In this document: positions 17,199 to 26,085 of the stretch, piece by piece
How positions within the stretch are numbered: the stretch's first letter is position 1
Layout: each line of letters begins with the position of its first letter
Assembly (NCBI RefSeq): GCF_001421665.1
Contig: NZ_LMKV01000005.1
Span: forward strand, 62,001 to 126,000
Direction of reading: 5' to 3'
Length of the DNA: 64,000 nucleotides
Source of the DNA: Sphingobium sp. Leaf26
GTDB lineage: Bacteria; Pseudomonadota; Alphaproteobacteria; Sphingomonadales; Sphingomonadaceae
Notes under the pieces: generated by a model
Seen by the model: only the letters and a program-made list of their open reading frames with translations
Databases searched by the model: none
Told to the model about the DNA's origin: nothing
Program-made: the position numbers and the translations under genes

Positions 17199-17618
17199 CT
17201 AAGGCAATCCTATCACTCCCTTGGTGACCGCCAGGAATGCAACAATCGCGACCGCGAGGACGATAGCGGCGGGAACAATGAACGGGTTGCCGTTCACATC
17301 CAGGCGGTCGCCGCGCCTAAGCCTTCGCAAGCGCCCCGACTGTATGCCGTGAAGGCCGCTGAGCCCAACGACGAAGATGAGCTTTGCCCACAGCCAATGG
17401 CTGGAGAACCATGCACCGTTGGCCGCGACCAGGGAGCCCGTAAGCCACACAGCGAGTACGGCCGGCGAGGTGACGCGCTGATCCCATCGGGACACGAGGG
17501 CGACGGTCTCTGTTCCACCGCGAGAGCCCGCCGCGACACCGAACGCTTGGACGAAAAGCCCGCCGATGAAGATCAGGACGACCGTGACATGCATCGCCTT
17601 AAGCCAGAGATAGTCCAT
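17199..17618 (-). CDS. Small CopD/HemJ-like four-helix membrane protein
   Basis: A 139-residue membrane protein beginning MDYLWLKAMHVTVVLIFIGG, with His in helix 1 and further helices at SPAVLAVWLTGSLVAAN, WLWAKLIFVVGLSGLHGIQSG and a C-terminal AAIVLAVAIVAFLAV. The conserved His residues and length recall the CopD/HemJ superfamily of heme- or copper-linked membrane proteins. The start overlaps the DUF3817 stop (ATGA), so the two are translationally coupled. The exact family is uncertain. Confidence 0.65.
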   Translation of the reverse strand: MDYLWLKAMHVTVVLIFIGGLFVQAFGVAAGSRGGTETVALVSRWDQRVTSPAVLAVWLTGSLVAANGAWFSSHWLWAKLIFVVGLSGLHGIQSGRLRRLRRGDRLDVNGNPFIVPAAIVLAVAIVAFLAVTKGVIGLP

Positions 17619-17965
17619 CAACGCTGCTCGACCTGAGCTAAGGCGTCTATCTCTTTGCGGCGTAAAAGTCCGGCATTGGCAAACCCGCCGAATGGCATGA
17701 AAGCGGCGACGATCAATCGCATCTGCTCGCGCCAGGTCCAATCGCCCCCGCCGCTGACAGTGACGACGACGCACCAGATATAGGCGACGAACGCTGCGCC
17801 ATGCACCGGTCCCATAATCCGGGTGGCAATCGCATAGCCCAGGACGTGTTTGAGCGGCACCGCGACCAGCACAAGGGCGAGAAGCGTGCTTGCCTCGGCG
17901 AAGGAGGCAAGTCGCAGCCTGCGGATCATTGAAAGCTCTGCATCAGCCGCAACGGATGTCAGCAT
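17618..17965 (-). CDS. DUF3817 family membrane protein
   Basis: A 115-residue protein with three helices (FAEASTLLALVLVAVPL, GPVHGAAFVAYIWCVVV, MRLIVAAFMPFGGFANAG). The pattern with GPVHG and the FGGF near the last helix fits DUF3817, an integral membrane family of unknown role. The start at 17965 has GGAAAG six bases upstream. It forms a two-gene unit with the CopD/HemJ-like gene. Confidence 0.7.
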   Translation of the reverse strand: MLTSVAADAELSMIRRLRLASFAEASTLLALVLVAVPLKHVLGYAIATRIMGPVHGAAFVAYIWCVVVTVSGGGDWTWREQMRLIVAAFMPFGGFANAGLLRRKEIDALAQVEQR

Positions 17966-18056
17966 GTGTTCTTTCCGCTCTTTAGAGGTGTGCAGCAACG
18001 ATGCGGATCACGCGGTGCCGTACCGCCACGGCGGGCGAAACAAAGCGCAACATACA

Positions 18057-18278
18057 TTATTCGACATCACGCAGAAGCTTCTCCACCGCGTTCATGCGGG
18101 ATGTAAGCGCGCCAACCTCCGCCCGCAGTGCCACCACTGTCTCATCGCTGGTGGTCAGCCGTTTCGCTTCCAGCCTGCTTCGATAGACTGAAGCGGCATA
18201 TTTCATCGTGAAAACGACAAGAATCAAAAGCAGTATGAAAACTGTAATCAGGAAAAAACGGGACGAAGCGTCAGTCAT
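18057..18278 (-). CDS. Small membrane protein with coiled-coil tail
   Basis: A 73-residue protein: one N-terminal transmembrane helix (FFLITVFILLLILVVF) followed by a charged, probably coiled-coil segment (ALRAEVGALTSRMNAVEKLL). Its start overlaps the ArsR-like gene stop by eight bases, indicating coupling. No named family is recognised. It may be a membrane partner of the regulated function in this operon. Confidence 0.6.
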   Translation of the reverse strand: MTDASSRFFLITVFILLLILVVFTMKYAASVYRSRLEAKRLTTSDETVVALRAEVGALTSRMNAVEKLLRDVE

Positions 18279-18606
18279 GGGTATCTCCATTGGCGTGAAC
18301 GGCGCCGGGCGTGGGAAACGGCCCGGCCTCGGCGATGCTTCCGGCGTCGAGCGCCAGAGTGAACGGGGCATTCTGGTAAAAATTGGCGGCTTTGCCACTA
18401 TCGGCCGTCTCGACGGTGCTAACCACCAATCCTGCATTTTCCAGTTTGCGCAGATGCATTTTCATCAGCGGCCGGCTGATACCGCCTTCACGCGCGAGTT
18501 GGCTGACATAGGCGCGCTGGACGTCAGCAAGATGTGCGACGATCCATAAGCGCGCCGGGTGCGCCAGCGCCTGAATTTGCAGCAACAATTTCTCGGATTT
18601 GATCAC
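18271..18606 (-). CDS. ArsR-like winged-helix regulator
   Basis: A 111-residue regulator with a winged HTH: LAHPARLWIVAHL, then YVSQLAREGGISRPLMKMHLRKLENAGLV. No metal-binding Cys cluster is visible, so it may sense another ligand or redox state. It lies 30 bases after the DJ-1/PfpI gene on the same strand and overlaps the small membrane gene. It is the most likely protein to bind the double palindrome upstream of the operon (19541-19586), which would give autoregulation. Confidence 0.8.
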   Translation of the reverse strand: MIKSEKLLLQIQALAHPARLWIVAHLADVQRAYVSQLAREGGISRPLMKMHLRKLENAGLVVSTVETADSGKAANFYQNAPFTLALDAGSIAEAGPFPTPGAVHANGDTHD

Positions 18607-18636
18607 GACAGGGCCTTCACGGTTTAACGAGCGCCA

Positions 18637-19482
18637 TCATATCGGTTTAGCCGTTGCCGTATACTTGCCCATATCCCGTGCAGCCTGCGCCGCCACGTCG
18701 CGCATGTCGATGCCGACACCACCCATCCAGGCGATGGCAGCCTGCGTAAGTTCGGGTCCGGCTTTGGCCGGCACACCGACGTCAAAGGGCGGTTCCGGGT
18801 CATATTGCATGGCGAGCTGCTGGATTTTGGCAGTCTGCTCACCTGCCAATTCAGCGACCAGGGTAAGGCCGAAATCCAGTCCGGCGGTAACACCGCCACC
18901 GGTCATGCGGTTCCTGTCCTTGACGACGCGCTTGTCGACGGGCTTAGCGCCGAACAGCGGCAGGAGGGGCATAGCCGCCCAATGCGTCGCAGCCTCATAT
19001 CCCTGAAGCAGCCCGGCCGCACCCAGAACGAGCGCGCCGGAGCACACGGACGTTACATATTTGGCGCGCTCGCCCCGATCGGCAATGAACCGCAGCATCG
19101 CGTCGTCGCGCATAACGGCAACCTGGCCGGGTCCACCAGGGATGAAGAGAACGTCCAGATCATCCGGGCATTCGTCAAGAGACGTGTCGGCCTGCACAAC
19201 GACACCCGTGTCGCTGATCATCGGGTCCTTGTTCTTCCAGATAAGATGAATATCGCAGCTGGAGTTCAAAGCCGTTTGCGGGCCGACCAGGTCCAGCAGT
19301 GTAAGGCCCGGATAGAGCAGCATTCCTACTTTCGGCTTCTGCCGATCGGTTGTTCTGACCACATGATATTCCTTGCCCTGAAGGGGTGCGGCGGCAGCCT
19401 GACTGCGTGCGATTGCCGACGCAGATAGTGCTATTGAGCCGCCGGCAAGAGCCGCGAATGTCCGTCGATTGATGCCTGCCAT
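18637..19482 (-). CDS. DJ-1/PfpI family protein with Tat-like leader
   Basis: The start at 19482 gives MAGINRRTFAALAGG, a twin-arginine-type leader, so the protein is probably periplasmic. The DJ-1/PfpI domain has VGMLLYPGLTLLDLVGP, the loop LFIPGGPGQ, and the nucleophile Cys elbow VTSVCSGALVLGAAGLL, followed by ATTHW-like ATHWA. This is closest to the isonitrile-hydratase/GlxA-type branch. The substrate is unknown. An alternative GTG start lies five codons upstream. It heads an operon with the ArsR-like and small membrane genes. Confidence 0.83.
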   Translation of the reverse strand: MAGINRRTFAALAGGSIALSASAIARSQAAAAPLQGKEYHVVRTTDRQKPKVGMLLYPGLTLLDLVGPQTALNSSCDIHLIWKNKDPMISDTGVVVQADTSLDECPDDLDVLFIPGGPGQVAVMRDDAMLRFIADRGERAKYVTSVCSGALVLGAAGLLQGYEAATHWAAMPLLPLFGAKPVDKRVVKDRNRMTGGGVTAGLDFGLTLVAELAGEQTAKIQQLAMQYDPEPPFDVGVPAKAGPELTQAAIAWMGGVGIDMRDVAAQAARDMGKYTATAKPI

Positions 19483-19540
19483 CCTGTTGTTCCTCACATG
19501 CGTCGGTGTCCATGGCGATGGCCACGAACTGCTGAAACCC

Positions 19541-19586
19541 CATTACGTAAGATTTATCTTACAGGAAAGATAAATCTTACGTAATG
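19541..19586. promoter_or_regulatory. 46-bp double palindrome, probable tandem operator
   Basis: Two perfect 20-base arms (19541-19560 and 19567-19586) flank a six-base spacer. Each arm itself contains a smaller palindrome: GTAAGAT-TT-ATCTTAC across the left arm, and AAGAT-AA-ATCTT in the right arm. This layout fits two adjacent dimer sites. It lies 59 bases upstream of the DJ-1 start, in the expected promoter position. The adjacent ArsR-like regulator is the obvious candidate binder. Confidence 0.75.
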
Positions 19587-20741
19587 CTGAATTTCGTCCG
19601 GGAGAAGGCCTTGACGGATTTTTCGCAGCTCCACGCCTTCCACAAAGATCATCTGGCGGGAGGTGTGTGTGGGCGCAGTGAAAGGTGCCCAGCATTACAA
19701 AATCGGCGCTCACGGCGAGCACGACGGTGACATGATAATCTTGGCTTATCCTGCCATCCGAACGGATTGGAATGTAGATGCCGGTTTCCTGGTGAGAGGC
19801 TGCGCGCGGCTACGCCACATCACTTACGGCAAGCTATTCATTACCCGCACGGCGGGCATGGCTACCGCCACCTTCAAGATCAGTGAAATAATTGGGGCGG
19901 TTATCGGGACAAAAGCCATCAACCGCTCTATGACGCGCCTATTGATGATCGCACTTGTTGGATTATCCGCAGCAGGCGCGCCGATGCTGGCCGTTACCAC
20001 CTGCCTGCCTTGTCCGGGTACCGCATCGATCATAGCGCTTCCCGCACTTGAATCAGCAATGCTCGGCGTTGTTCGGACGGCCCTATACCGCGTCGCCGTC
20101 CATGTGTTTCCGCCCCGGCTCGCACAACAGGTATCGGCATCTCTGCTGGTGTCAGACATATGGGTGCCATCGCCAGTACCGCGTCCGGAGCGATCGCGCT
20201 GAGCGCGAGATCGGTCTCGGCATTCTTCTCGACAGTGGCGGTGACTATGATCGCGCGCCCTGGAACCCTGGCGTGTATCCCAAAAACATGTCCCGTCGGG
20301 CGTGCGCACGTGACAAGCCATCGTCCAGCTAGTCCCATCATGGCCTCAGCGCTGCCATCGAGGCATGTTCCGCACCCTTGATGGCGGCCGTTTTGCGTTG
20401 GGAATGTCGGTCGACCTGTAGGTCCAAATGCGATGGCGTCAGAAGCGTCATGCGGACCTGCTCCTCCATCACATCGACTATGCTGTCATAATGGCTGGAC
20501 GGCCTCATTCGGCCACCGTCATCGAACTCTGTACAGGTTACCTACAAGCGCAACCAGCAGGCTCTGCATATCTGACCGCATCCGTGGACCACAGCAATGG
20601 TATCCCGCATGCTGTCTTTGTTATTATCAGCTTCGAGCTCTGTCCTGACCATCGCAGCGCCTCTGCTTGACGCGCAGATATCTTCATGGCTTACCTAAAA
20701 CAGGCAAGGGGGGTGTATCGCGTGCAATTTGGCGATACATA
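19587..20741. other. Long region without a confident gene
   Basis: About 1.15 kb between the double palindrome and the IetA-like gene. Open frames exist on both strands (for example around 19824-20340) but overlap each other and show no recognisable domain or good ribosome site. It is best read as decayed sequence at the edge of the defence island. Confidence 0.5.
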
Positions 20742-21836
20742 ATGAACATGGCATCAGCGCAGCAACTCATAGGTCTCGTCAAGAGCCACGCGGAGGGGGA
20801 TTCCGATCGCTTCTTCGATCTCGCGATGCAGCTGTCTGCGGCAGAGGAGCAGAAGGGGCACAAGCGGCTCGCCGAGACATTGCGTCAATGGGCCGCTGCC
20901 GGCCAGGCACCGCCGCAACCGGCCTCCCGCACGCCGAACCTGACGCCGATAGCTGCGCCCCGCGGCGATCTCGCGCAATTCCTTTTTGCCTCCTATCCCA
21001 GCGAACGGCTGAACAGCGTCATCCTGCCCTCGCCTATCGAGGAGGAGCTGGCGCACATCGTCATCGAGACGCGTATGCGCGAGAAGCTCGAGGAGAAGGG
21101 GTTGAAGCCCCGGCGGCGGATCCTGCTGTCCGGCCCGCCCGGCACGGGCAAGACGATGAGCGCGCACAGCCTGGCGGGCGAACTCCAGTTTCCGCTATTC
21201 TCGGTTATGCTGCACGGCCTCATCACCAAATTCATGGGTGAAACAGCCCAGAAGCTGAAGCTCGTGTTCGACGCGATCAAATCGACGCGCGGCGTGTACC
21301 TGTTCGACGAGATCGACGCCCTTGCAGCAACGAGAGGCGATGGAAACGATGTCGGCGAAGCGCGCCGCGTCCTGAACTCATTCCTCCAGTTTCTCGACGA
21401 GGACACGGGTCCCTCGATCGTGATCGCTACCACGAATCTCGCCGAGATTCTCGATCGCGCAGTCCTGCGTCGGTTCGATCTCGTTCTCTCCTACGAACTG
21501 CCCGATGCAGCCGCGATCCGCGAAGCGCTCGAACGGCGTTTGACCGGCTTCTCCTACGCCCGCCTGTCCTGGAAGAAGGTCACCGACTGCGCCACCGGCC
21601 TGTCGACAGCCGATGTCATAGCCGCGGCCGAAGACGCCGCCCGCCGGGCGGTTCTGGGTGACCGCGACGCGATAACAACGATTGATCTGGTAAACTCGCT
21701 GGAGCGCCGTCGCTCGCTACAGGGTCTGGGAAGAGGCGCGAATGCCACGGAACCTACGTCATTTTCTTCTGAAGGATCTCGGAAAGGCACACCCGTTTCG
21801 GGCAAAGACCGGACGCGGCGGCAAACCGCCAAGTGA
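20742..21836 (+). CDS. IetA-like AAA+ ATPase
   Basis: A 364-residue AAA+ ATPase. The Walker A motif GPPGTGKT is at residues 131-138, Walker B is in VYLFDEIDAL, and the arginine-finger region is in DRAVLRRFDL. The N terminus (about 70 residues) is helical and probably specific to this family. It overlaps a subtilisin-like protease gene by 95 bases. This pair matches ietAS, first described as a stability/incompatibility determinant on Agrobacterium plasmids and later reported to give phage defence. The start at 20742 is inferred from the first Met after a GC-poor leader. Confidence 0.85.
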   Translation: MNMASAQQLIGLVKSHAEGDSDRFFDLAMQLSAAEEQKGHKRLAETLRQWAAAGQAPPQPASRTPNLTPIAAPRGDLAQFLFASYPSERLNSVILPSPIEEELAHIVIETRMREKLEEKGLKPRRRILLSGPPGTGKTMSAHSLAGELQFPLFSVMLHGLITKFMGETAQKLKLVFDAIKSTRGVYLFDEIDALAATRGDGNDVGEARRVLNSFLQFLDEDTGPSIVIATTNLAEILDRAVLRRFDLVLSYELPDAAAIREALERRLTGFSYARLSWKKVTDCATGLSTADVIAAAEDAARRAVLGDRDAITTIDLVNSLERRRSLQGLGRGANATEPTSFSSEGSRKGTPVSGKDRTRRQTAK

Positions 21837-24195
21837 CGTCCTTGATCGGTCCGGCCACGCACAGGCTCTGCTTCAAGCGTTAGATTTTCTTCCTCCTATA
21901 GCGACCGAAGGCCTGCCGGGCATTTATCTCGAAGTCAAAGGGCGGCCGAACGAGCCTCTGGCAAAGAATAGTCTGGGAACCAGCGGAATCACGCTGTTGC
22001 GTAGCGATGCCGAGACAGGCGAAGCGGGCACGATCGAAACAGCGACCGTCTTTGCCACCGCCAAGGGCGTCGAAAGCCTCCGCAAGAAGATCGAGCAGTT
22101 CGAAACGGAGGACATGCCCGATACGGAAAAGGACGGCCAGATCATTCCCGGCCGTCCCAAAAACGCCAAGCTCGTCCAGAGTCTGGCCGCCATCACCAAA
22201 GCCGCGCTGCGAGCGCTCTGGCGCGGCCCACAGGACAAATTCCCGGCGCACGATGGCGCGATACATTGGGAAATCTGGCTGGAACCCGAAGAAGCCGACG
22301 CCTTCATCGCACAGGCCGCTGCCTATCAGGTTCAGATCGGGGCCGATCGTCTCTATTTCCCCGAAGACGTCGTCGTCATTGGACAGGCGACGCGCAATCA
22401 CATCGCCCTGGCCGTGCGGCGGCTTGGCGCCGTTCGCGCGCTTGCGTCGCCAGCGACCACCGCCGATTTCTTCGATGCCATGGATGTTCAGGAACAGGTC
22501 GCCTGGGTTGACGACCTCTTCCAGCGAACGACCTACAATGGCGAGGCGCATGGGGGCTATGTCACCCTGCTCGACTCGGGCATCAGCCGCGCCCATCCGC
22601 TGCTCGCGCCTGTGCTGCTCGCGCAGGATCGACATGCCGCCGACCCGGCATGGGGGCTGGACGATATCAGGGGGCATGGAACCCAGCTTGCCGGCCTCGC
22701 GCTTTTCGGGGACCTGACCCTCAACCTGCAATCGACCATGCCCGTCACGATCTCTCATCGGCTGGAATCGGTGAAGCTGTTACCGGACGGCGGGGTCAAT
22801 CCGCATCATCTGCTGGGCGTCGTCACACGGCGCGCCATCGACACGGTCGAGCAGACGGAGCGCAGGCGGACCTTCACCCTGGCGGTCACGACCGATGAGG
22901 ACACGCCGCACGACGGCGCGCCCACATCATGGTCGACCGAGATCGACCAGCTCGCGTCCGGCGTGTCGGGCGCCCAGCCACAGGCACGACTGATCCCCGT
23001 ATCGGCTGGCAATAGCGACAATAACAAGTTCAGTGCGGCCCCTTATCTTGGTGTTTGCGACCATCCCGACAATGAGCTTGAATCGCCCGCACAGGCTTGG
23101 AACGCGATCAGCGTCGGCGCCTATACCGAGAAGACGATGCTGCCGGCGGGCGCGGCCCTCACCATTGTCGCGCCTTTCGGCGACCTCTCGCCCAGTTCGC
23201 GCACCGCGTCCTGGTCATCGACCTGGCCGCTCAAGCCTGACATCGTCTTGGAAGGGGGAAACTGGGCGGCTGATACAATCCCTCCGCCCATGCGCCATGG
23301 CTGGCTTTCCCTGCTCACAACCCATCATAGCTATCCGCAACGGTCATTCAGCTTTACGTTCGACACAAGCGCGGCGACCGCGATCGCGGCGAAGCAGATC
23401 ACCGAACTATGGTCGGACTATCCGCTGCTCTGGCCCGAAACCATCCGGGCGCTCTATGTGGCGTCCGCCCGCTGGACGCCGCAGATGCGCTCGCATCTTC
23501 CCGCGCAACCGACCAAGGGCAGCTATGCGCGCCTGTTCCAGCGCTACGGCTATGGCGTCCCCGACCTAGAGCGAGCCCATCGCAGCGCATCCAACGCCCT
23601 TTCGCTGATCGTCCAGGACGTGATCATTCCGTACGGCATCTCGGAAAAAGGCGGCGACGTTCACAAAGAGATGCGCCTCTTCACGCTGCCATGGCCCGTC
23701 GAAGAGCTGCGCAAGCTCGGTAATGCGAGCGTGACCTTGAGGGTTGCCCTGAGTTCGTTCATCGCGCCCAATCCCGCCGAAGCCTCCCGCGGGTCACGAT
23801 ATCGGTACGCGTCCCATAACCTGCGCTTCAAGCTGAACCGCGCCGGCGAGAATGCCCAGCAGTTCATGGCCCGTATCAGCAAGGCAGCCGAACCCATCGG
23901 CCCCCAGGTCGATGAAGATGACCTGTGGGTATTTGGCAGTGACCGGCGTGACGTCGGCTCTCTCCATATCGACCAGCTGACATGCAAGGCATCCGATCTT
24001 GCACGCCGCAATATTCTGGCCATTCATCCCGTTGCCGGATGGTGGAAGTCCAAAAAATTGTTGCAGGAAGCCGAGCCCGAGGTCCGCTTCGCCCTCATTG
24101 TCGAAATCGACACGCAAGGGGTGGAGGCCGAGCTTTATGCCGAAGTTGAAGCGACCGTGGACATTCTGAACGCAGCCCAGGCCATCATCATCTGA
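21742..24195 (+). CDS. IetS-like S8 subtilase
   Basis: An 817-residue serine protease without a signal peptide, so cytoplasmic. The catalytic triad is complete: Asp278 in TLLDSG, His312 in IRGHGTQ, Ser543 in FDTSAATA. About 270 residues precede the protease domain and a long beta-rich C-terminal part follows. The gene begins inside IetA, which suggests stoichiometric expression. In ietAS systems the protease is the toxic effector and the AAA ATPase its partner or control. The natural target is not evident. Confidence 0.87.
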   Translation: MPRNLRHFLLKDLGKAHPFRAKTGRGGKPPSDVLDRSGHAQALLQALDFLPPIATEGLPGIYLEVKGRPNEPLAKNSLGTSGITLLRSDAETGEAGTIETATVFATAKGVESLRKKIEQFETEDMPDTEKDGQIIPGRPKNAKLVQSLAAITKAALRALWRGPQDKFPAHDGAIHWEIWLEPEEADAFIAQAAAYQVQIGADRLYFPEDVVVIGQATRNHIALAVRRLGAVRALASPATTADFFDAMDVQEQVAWVDDLFQRTTYNGEAHGGYVTLLDSGISRAHPLLAPVLLAQDRHAADPAWGLDDIRGHGTQLAGLALFGDLTLNLQSTMPVTISHRLESVKLLPDGGVNPHHLLGVVTRRAIDTVEQTERRRTFTLAVTTDEDTPHDGAPTSWSTEIDQLASGVSGAQPQARLIPVSAGNSDNNKFSAAPYLGVCDHPDNELESPAQAWNAISVGAYTEKTMLPAGAALTIVAPFGDLSPSSRTASWSSTWPLKPDIVLEGGNWAADTIPPPMRHGWLSLLTTHHSYPQRSFSFTFDTSAATAIAAKQITELWSDYPLLWPETIRALYVASARWTPQMRSHLPAQPTKGSYARLFQRYGYGVPDLERAHRSASNALSLIVQDVIIPYGISEKGGDVHKEMRLFTLPWPVEELRKLGNASVTLRVALSSFIAPNPAEASRGSRYRYASHNLRFKLNRAGENAQQFMARISKAAEPIGPQVDEDDLWVFGSDRRDVGSLHIDQLTCKASDLARRNILAIHPVAGWWKSKKLLQEAEPEVRFALIVEIDTQGVEAELYAEVEATVDILNAAQAIII

Positions 24196-24229
24196 TCCCT
24201 GTCGATCCAGCCGTTTTTGCAAGGAACGC

Positions 24230-25537
24230 TTAATCGTCCGAAGCTGCGGCATCCACCTCTTCGAACGTCATCGCCAGTTTTTGCCGGATCGGCTCCCCTT
24301 CATGGGATGTGATGACGACCTCAACCTCCACCCCCTTGCCGGTTAGGCCGGGATGCCGCGTCAGCAGAAAGGTGTCGAAGGTCATTTCGCATTTCTGCTT
24401 GAGCGACTTGATGGAAAATTGCGCCGTATGAGGGTCATCCTCGTCGACAAAGACTGTCCCATCGTGAAAATCGAAGTCCGGACGAGCAAAGTCGAGATAG
24501 CGAGGCCCGCCGTCCGCGAAATAGGCGCTGAGCGTGCCGAAACTTTCGGGGCGCACCGGAGGCTCTGGCGCCTCAGGCTCCTTTTGGCGGTCGCGCATGG
24601 AGGACAGGAAAATCGATTTGGGAAAGCGCAGGGTGACGTCGATGTCACTGGCGGTCGCCGATCCGTCATTGCTCAGCATTATGGAAACCGACGCCGTAAG
24701 CCTTAGCGCCTCCGTCCAGACTTTCAGGTCCGCCAGATATTGCTCGTAACGCCCGTAATAGGCGGTGAGCGCCTCGTTATACTCCTCGACGCGGTGACGG
24801 CTTGCGCCGCCCAGATTGGCAAAAGCCCGTAGTCCCCCGATCTGGACGCCAGCGGCCTCACCCGGCTTGGGCGGCACGCGCACATAGCTATGTTCCGCCC
24901 TGATCGTAGTCAGGCCGGGCGCCCCGAAATCCAGGCTTCGCGCATTGCAGACGTTGCGCCGGGTTGCGCCGTCCTTGAAGGTAACGGCAAGCTTGGGCTG
25001 CCGGGATTTGAGGCGCGCAAGTTCACGCTTTGCGTCGCGCAGTTCCTTCTGCTCGGCGTCGATTTCAGCCGGAAGGCGCAATGCATCGGGCAGTCGCAAG
25101 ACGGAAATCGGGCGGGAGCGGAGCTTCATCGCCATCCCGCCGTCGTTCGAGGCTATGAATATGGACACGCCGCTTATGCCATGCCTCTCGATCGCCGCGG
25201 CGATATAATGGTCGTCATTGACTTCGCGGACGAGGTGATGGGCGGCAAAATCGATCCTCGGCTCATGTTCGGAAAAGACGAGTACGACGTGCGGCCGCAC
25301 AACGACAGGATCGGGCAGCGCCATTTTTTCTACAAGAAAGTCGATCATCCCGTCTGCGCGCGCTTTGAGCGCCGAAGACGGACTGAAAATCTTCTTCTGC
25401 TCAAGTTCGCGCAGCAAAATTGGGGTGATGACGAGCGTGCAGTGTTCGCTTTGGGTCATCTCGCACCAGTCGATTTGATCGAGCCGCTTAAAGTGCAGCA
25501 CTTGGTTGGTATCGATCAGGATTTCACATTGGGTCAA
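24230..25537 (-). CDS. PIN-domain protein, convergent with ietAS-like pair
   Basis: The N-terminal 150 or so residues read as a PIN ribonuclease fold: ILIDTNQVLHF (first acidic residue), LLRELEQKK, DDHYIAAAI and FIASNDGGMAMK. Then comes a coiled coil (AEIDAEQKELRDAKRELARLK), then a beta-rich C-terminal half. The start is uncertain. TTG 25537 places the PIN fold at the N terminus and overlaps the stop of a short upstream frame; an ATG at 25600 would add a Cys/Arg-rich stretch unlike the family. It lies 34 bases from the IetS stop, tail to tail, and is probably part of the same island. Confidence 0.7.
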   Translation of the reverse strand: MTQCEILIDTNQVLHFKRLDQIDWCEMTQSEHCTLVITPILLRELEQKKIFSPSSALKARADGMIDFLVEKMALPDPVVVRPHVVLVFSEHEPRIDFAAHHLVREVNDDHYIAAAIERHGISGVSIFIASNDGGMAMKLRSRPISVLRLPDALRLPAEIDAEQKELRDAKRELARLKSRQPKLAVTFKDGATRRNVCNARSLDFGAPGLTTIRAEHSYVRVPPKPGEAAGVQIGGLRAFANLGGASRHRVEEYNEALTAYYGRYEQYLADLKVWTEALRLTASVSIMLSNDGSATASDIDVTLRFPKSIFLSSMRDRQKEPEAPEPPVRPESFGTLSAYFADGGPRYLDFARPDFDFHDGTVFVDEDDPHTAQFSIKSLKQKCEMTFDTFLLTRHPGLTGKGVEVEVVITSHEGEPIRQKLAMTFEEVDAAASDD

Positions 25538-25600
25538 AGCGCATTCAACTCCGCATCCAGATCGCTTACGGTCACCCGTTCGGCATTCTAACGGTTTCAT

Positions 25601-26085
25601 CGCTTATTCTGTCGGCCGATGTCGACACTGCCAAGCAGAATAAGAGATGCCTGCGTGCGCGCCGTTCGCTTTCGCCCAACCGACGATATGAGACTCACCT
25701 GATGGACCAAGAGATGGACGCCCCGGCCCTGGCCGGACGCGCTCTATCCCGATGCGGCTGCCTCGGGACCAAGCCCTGTGGGTCTTGGCCCTACGGGTTA
25801 CGATCGCTGGCGCGAGGTCGGCCGCAAGGACCGACCAGCGGACGCCGCGCACCGCGCGGCGGCGTTTCCGTGTGAGCCTCTCCCAGGACGCGGGAGTAGG
25901 CGGCGCTCCCTCCTAGGCCCTTCGCGGCCGCCGGCAACCCGCTGCGCTGCACTTGCGGGTGCTCCACTGCCGTTTCGCCCTTGCGGTGCCTGCGCCCGCC
26001 GGGGCGGGCCTTTCCAGTCGCGTTTCGCCGCCCACCCCCGCTTTCCGGGGAGCCTCATGTTTTTGGGCAGGCAGGAGGACAGGAC
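25601..26085. other. GC-rich leader upstream of ardC
   Basis: About 480 bases with no supported gene. It is rich in short GC inverted repeats. It ends in an AGGAGG ribosome site before ardC and is probably the promoter region of the ardC operon. Confidence 0.5.

Noticed and set aside
19663..20341. Overlapping frames on both strands with hydrophobic stretches
   Set aside because: No recognisable family, no good ribosome site, and mutually overlapping; treated as non-coding or decayed.
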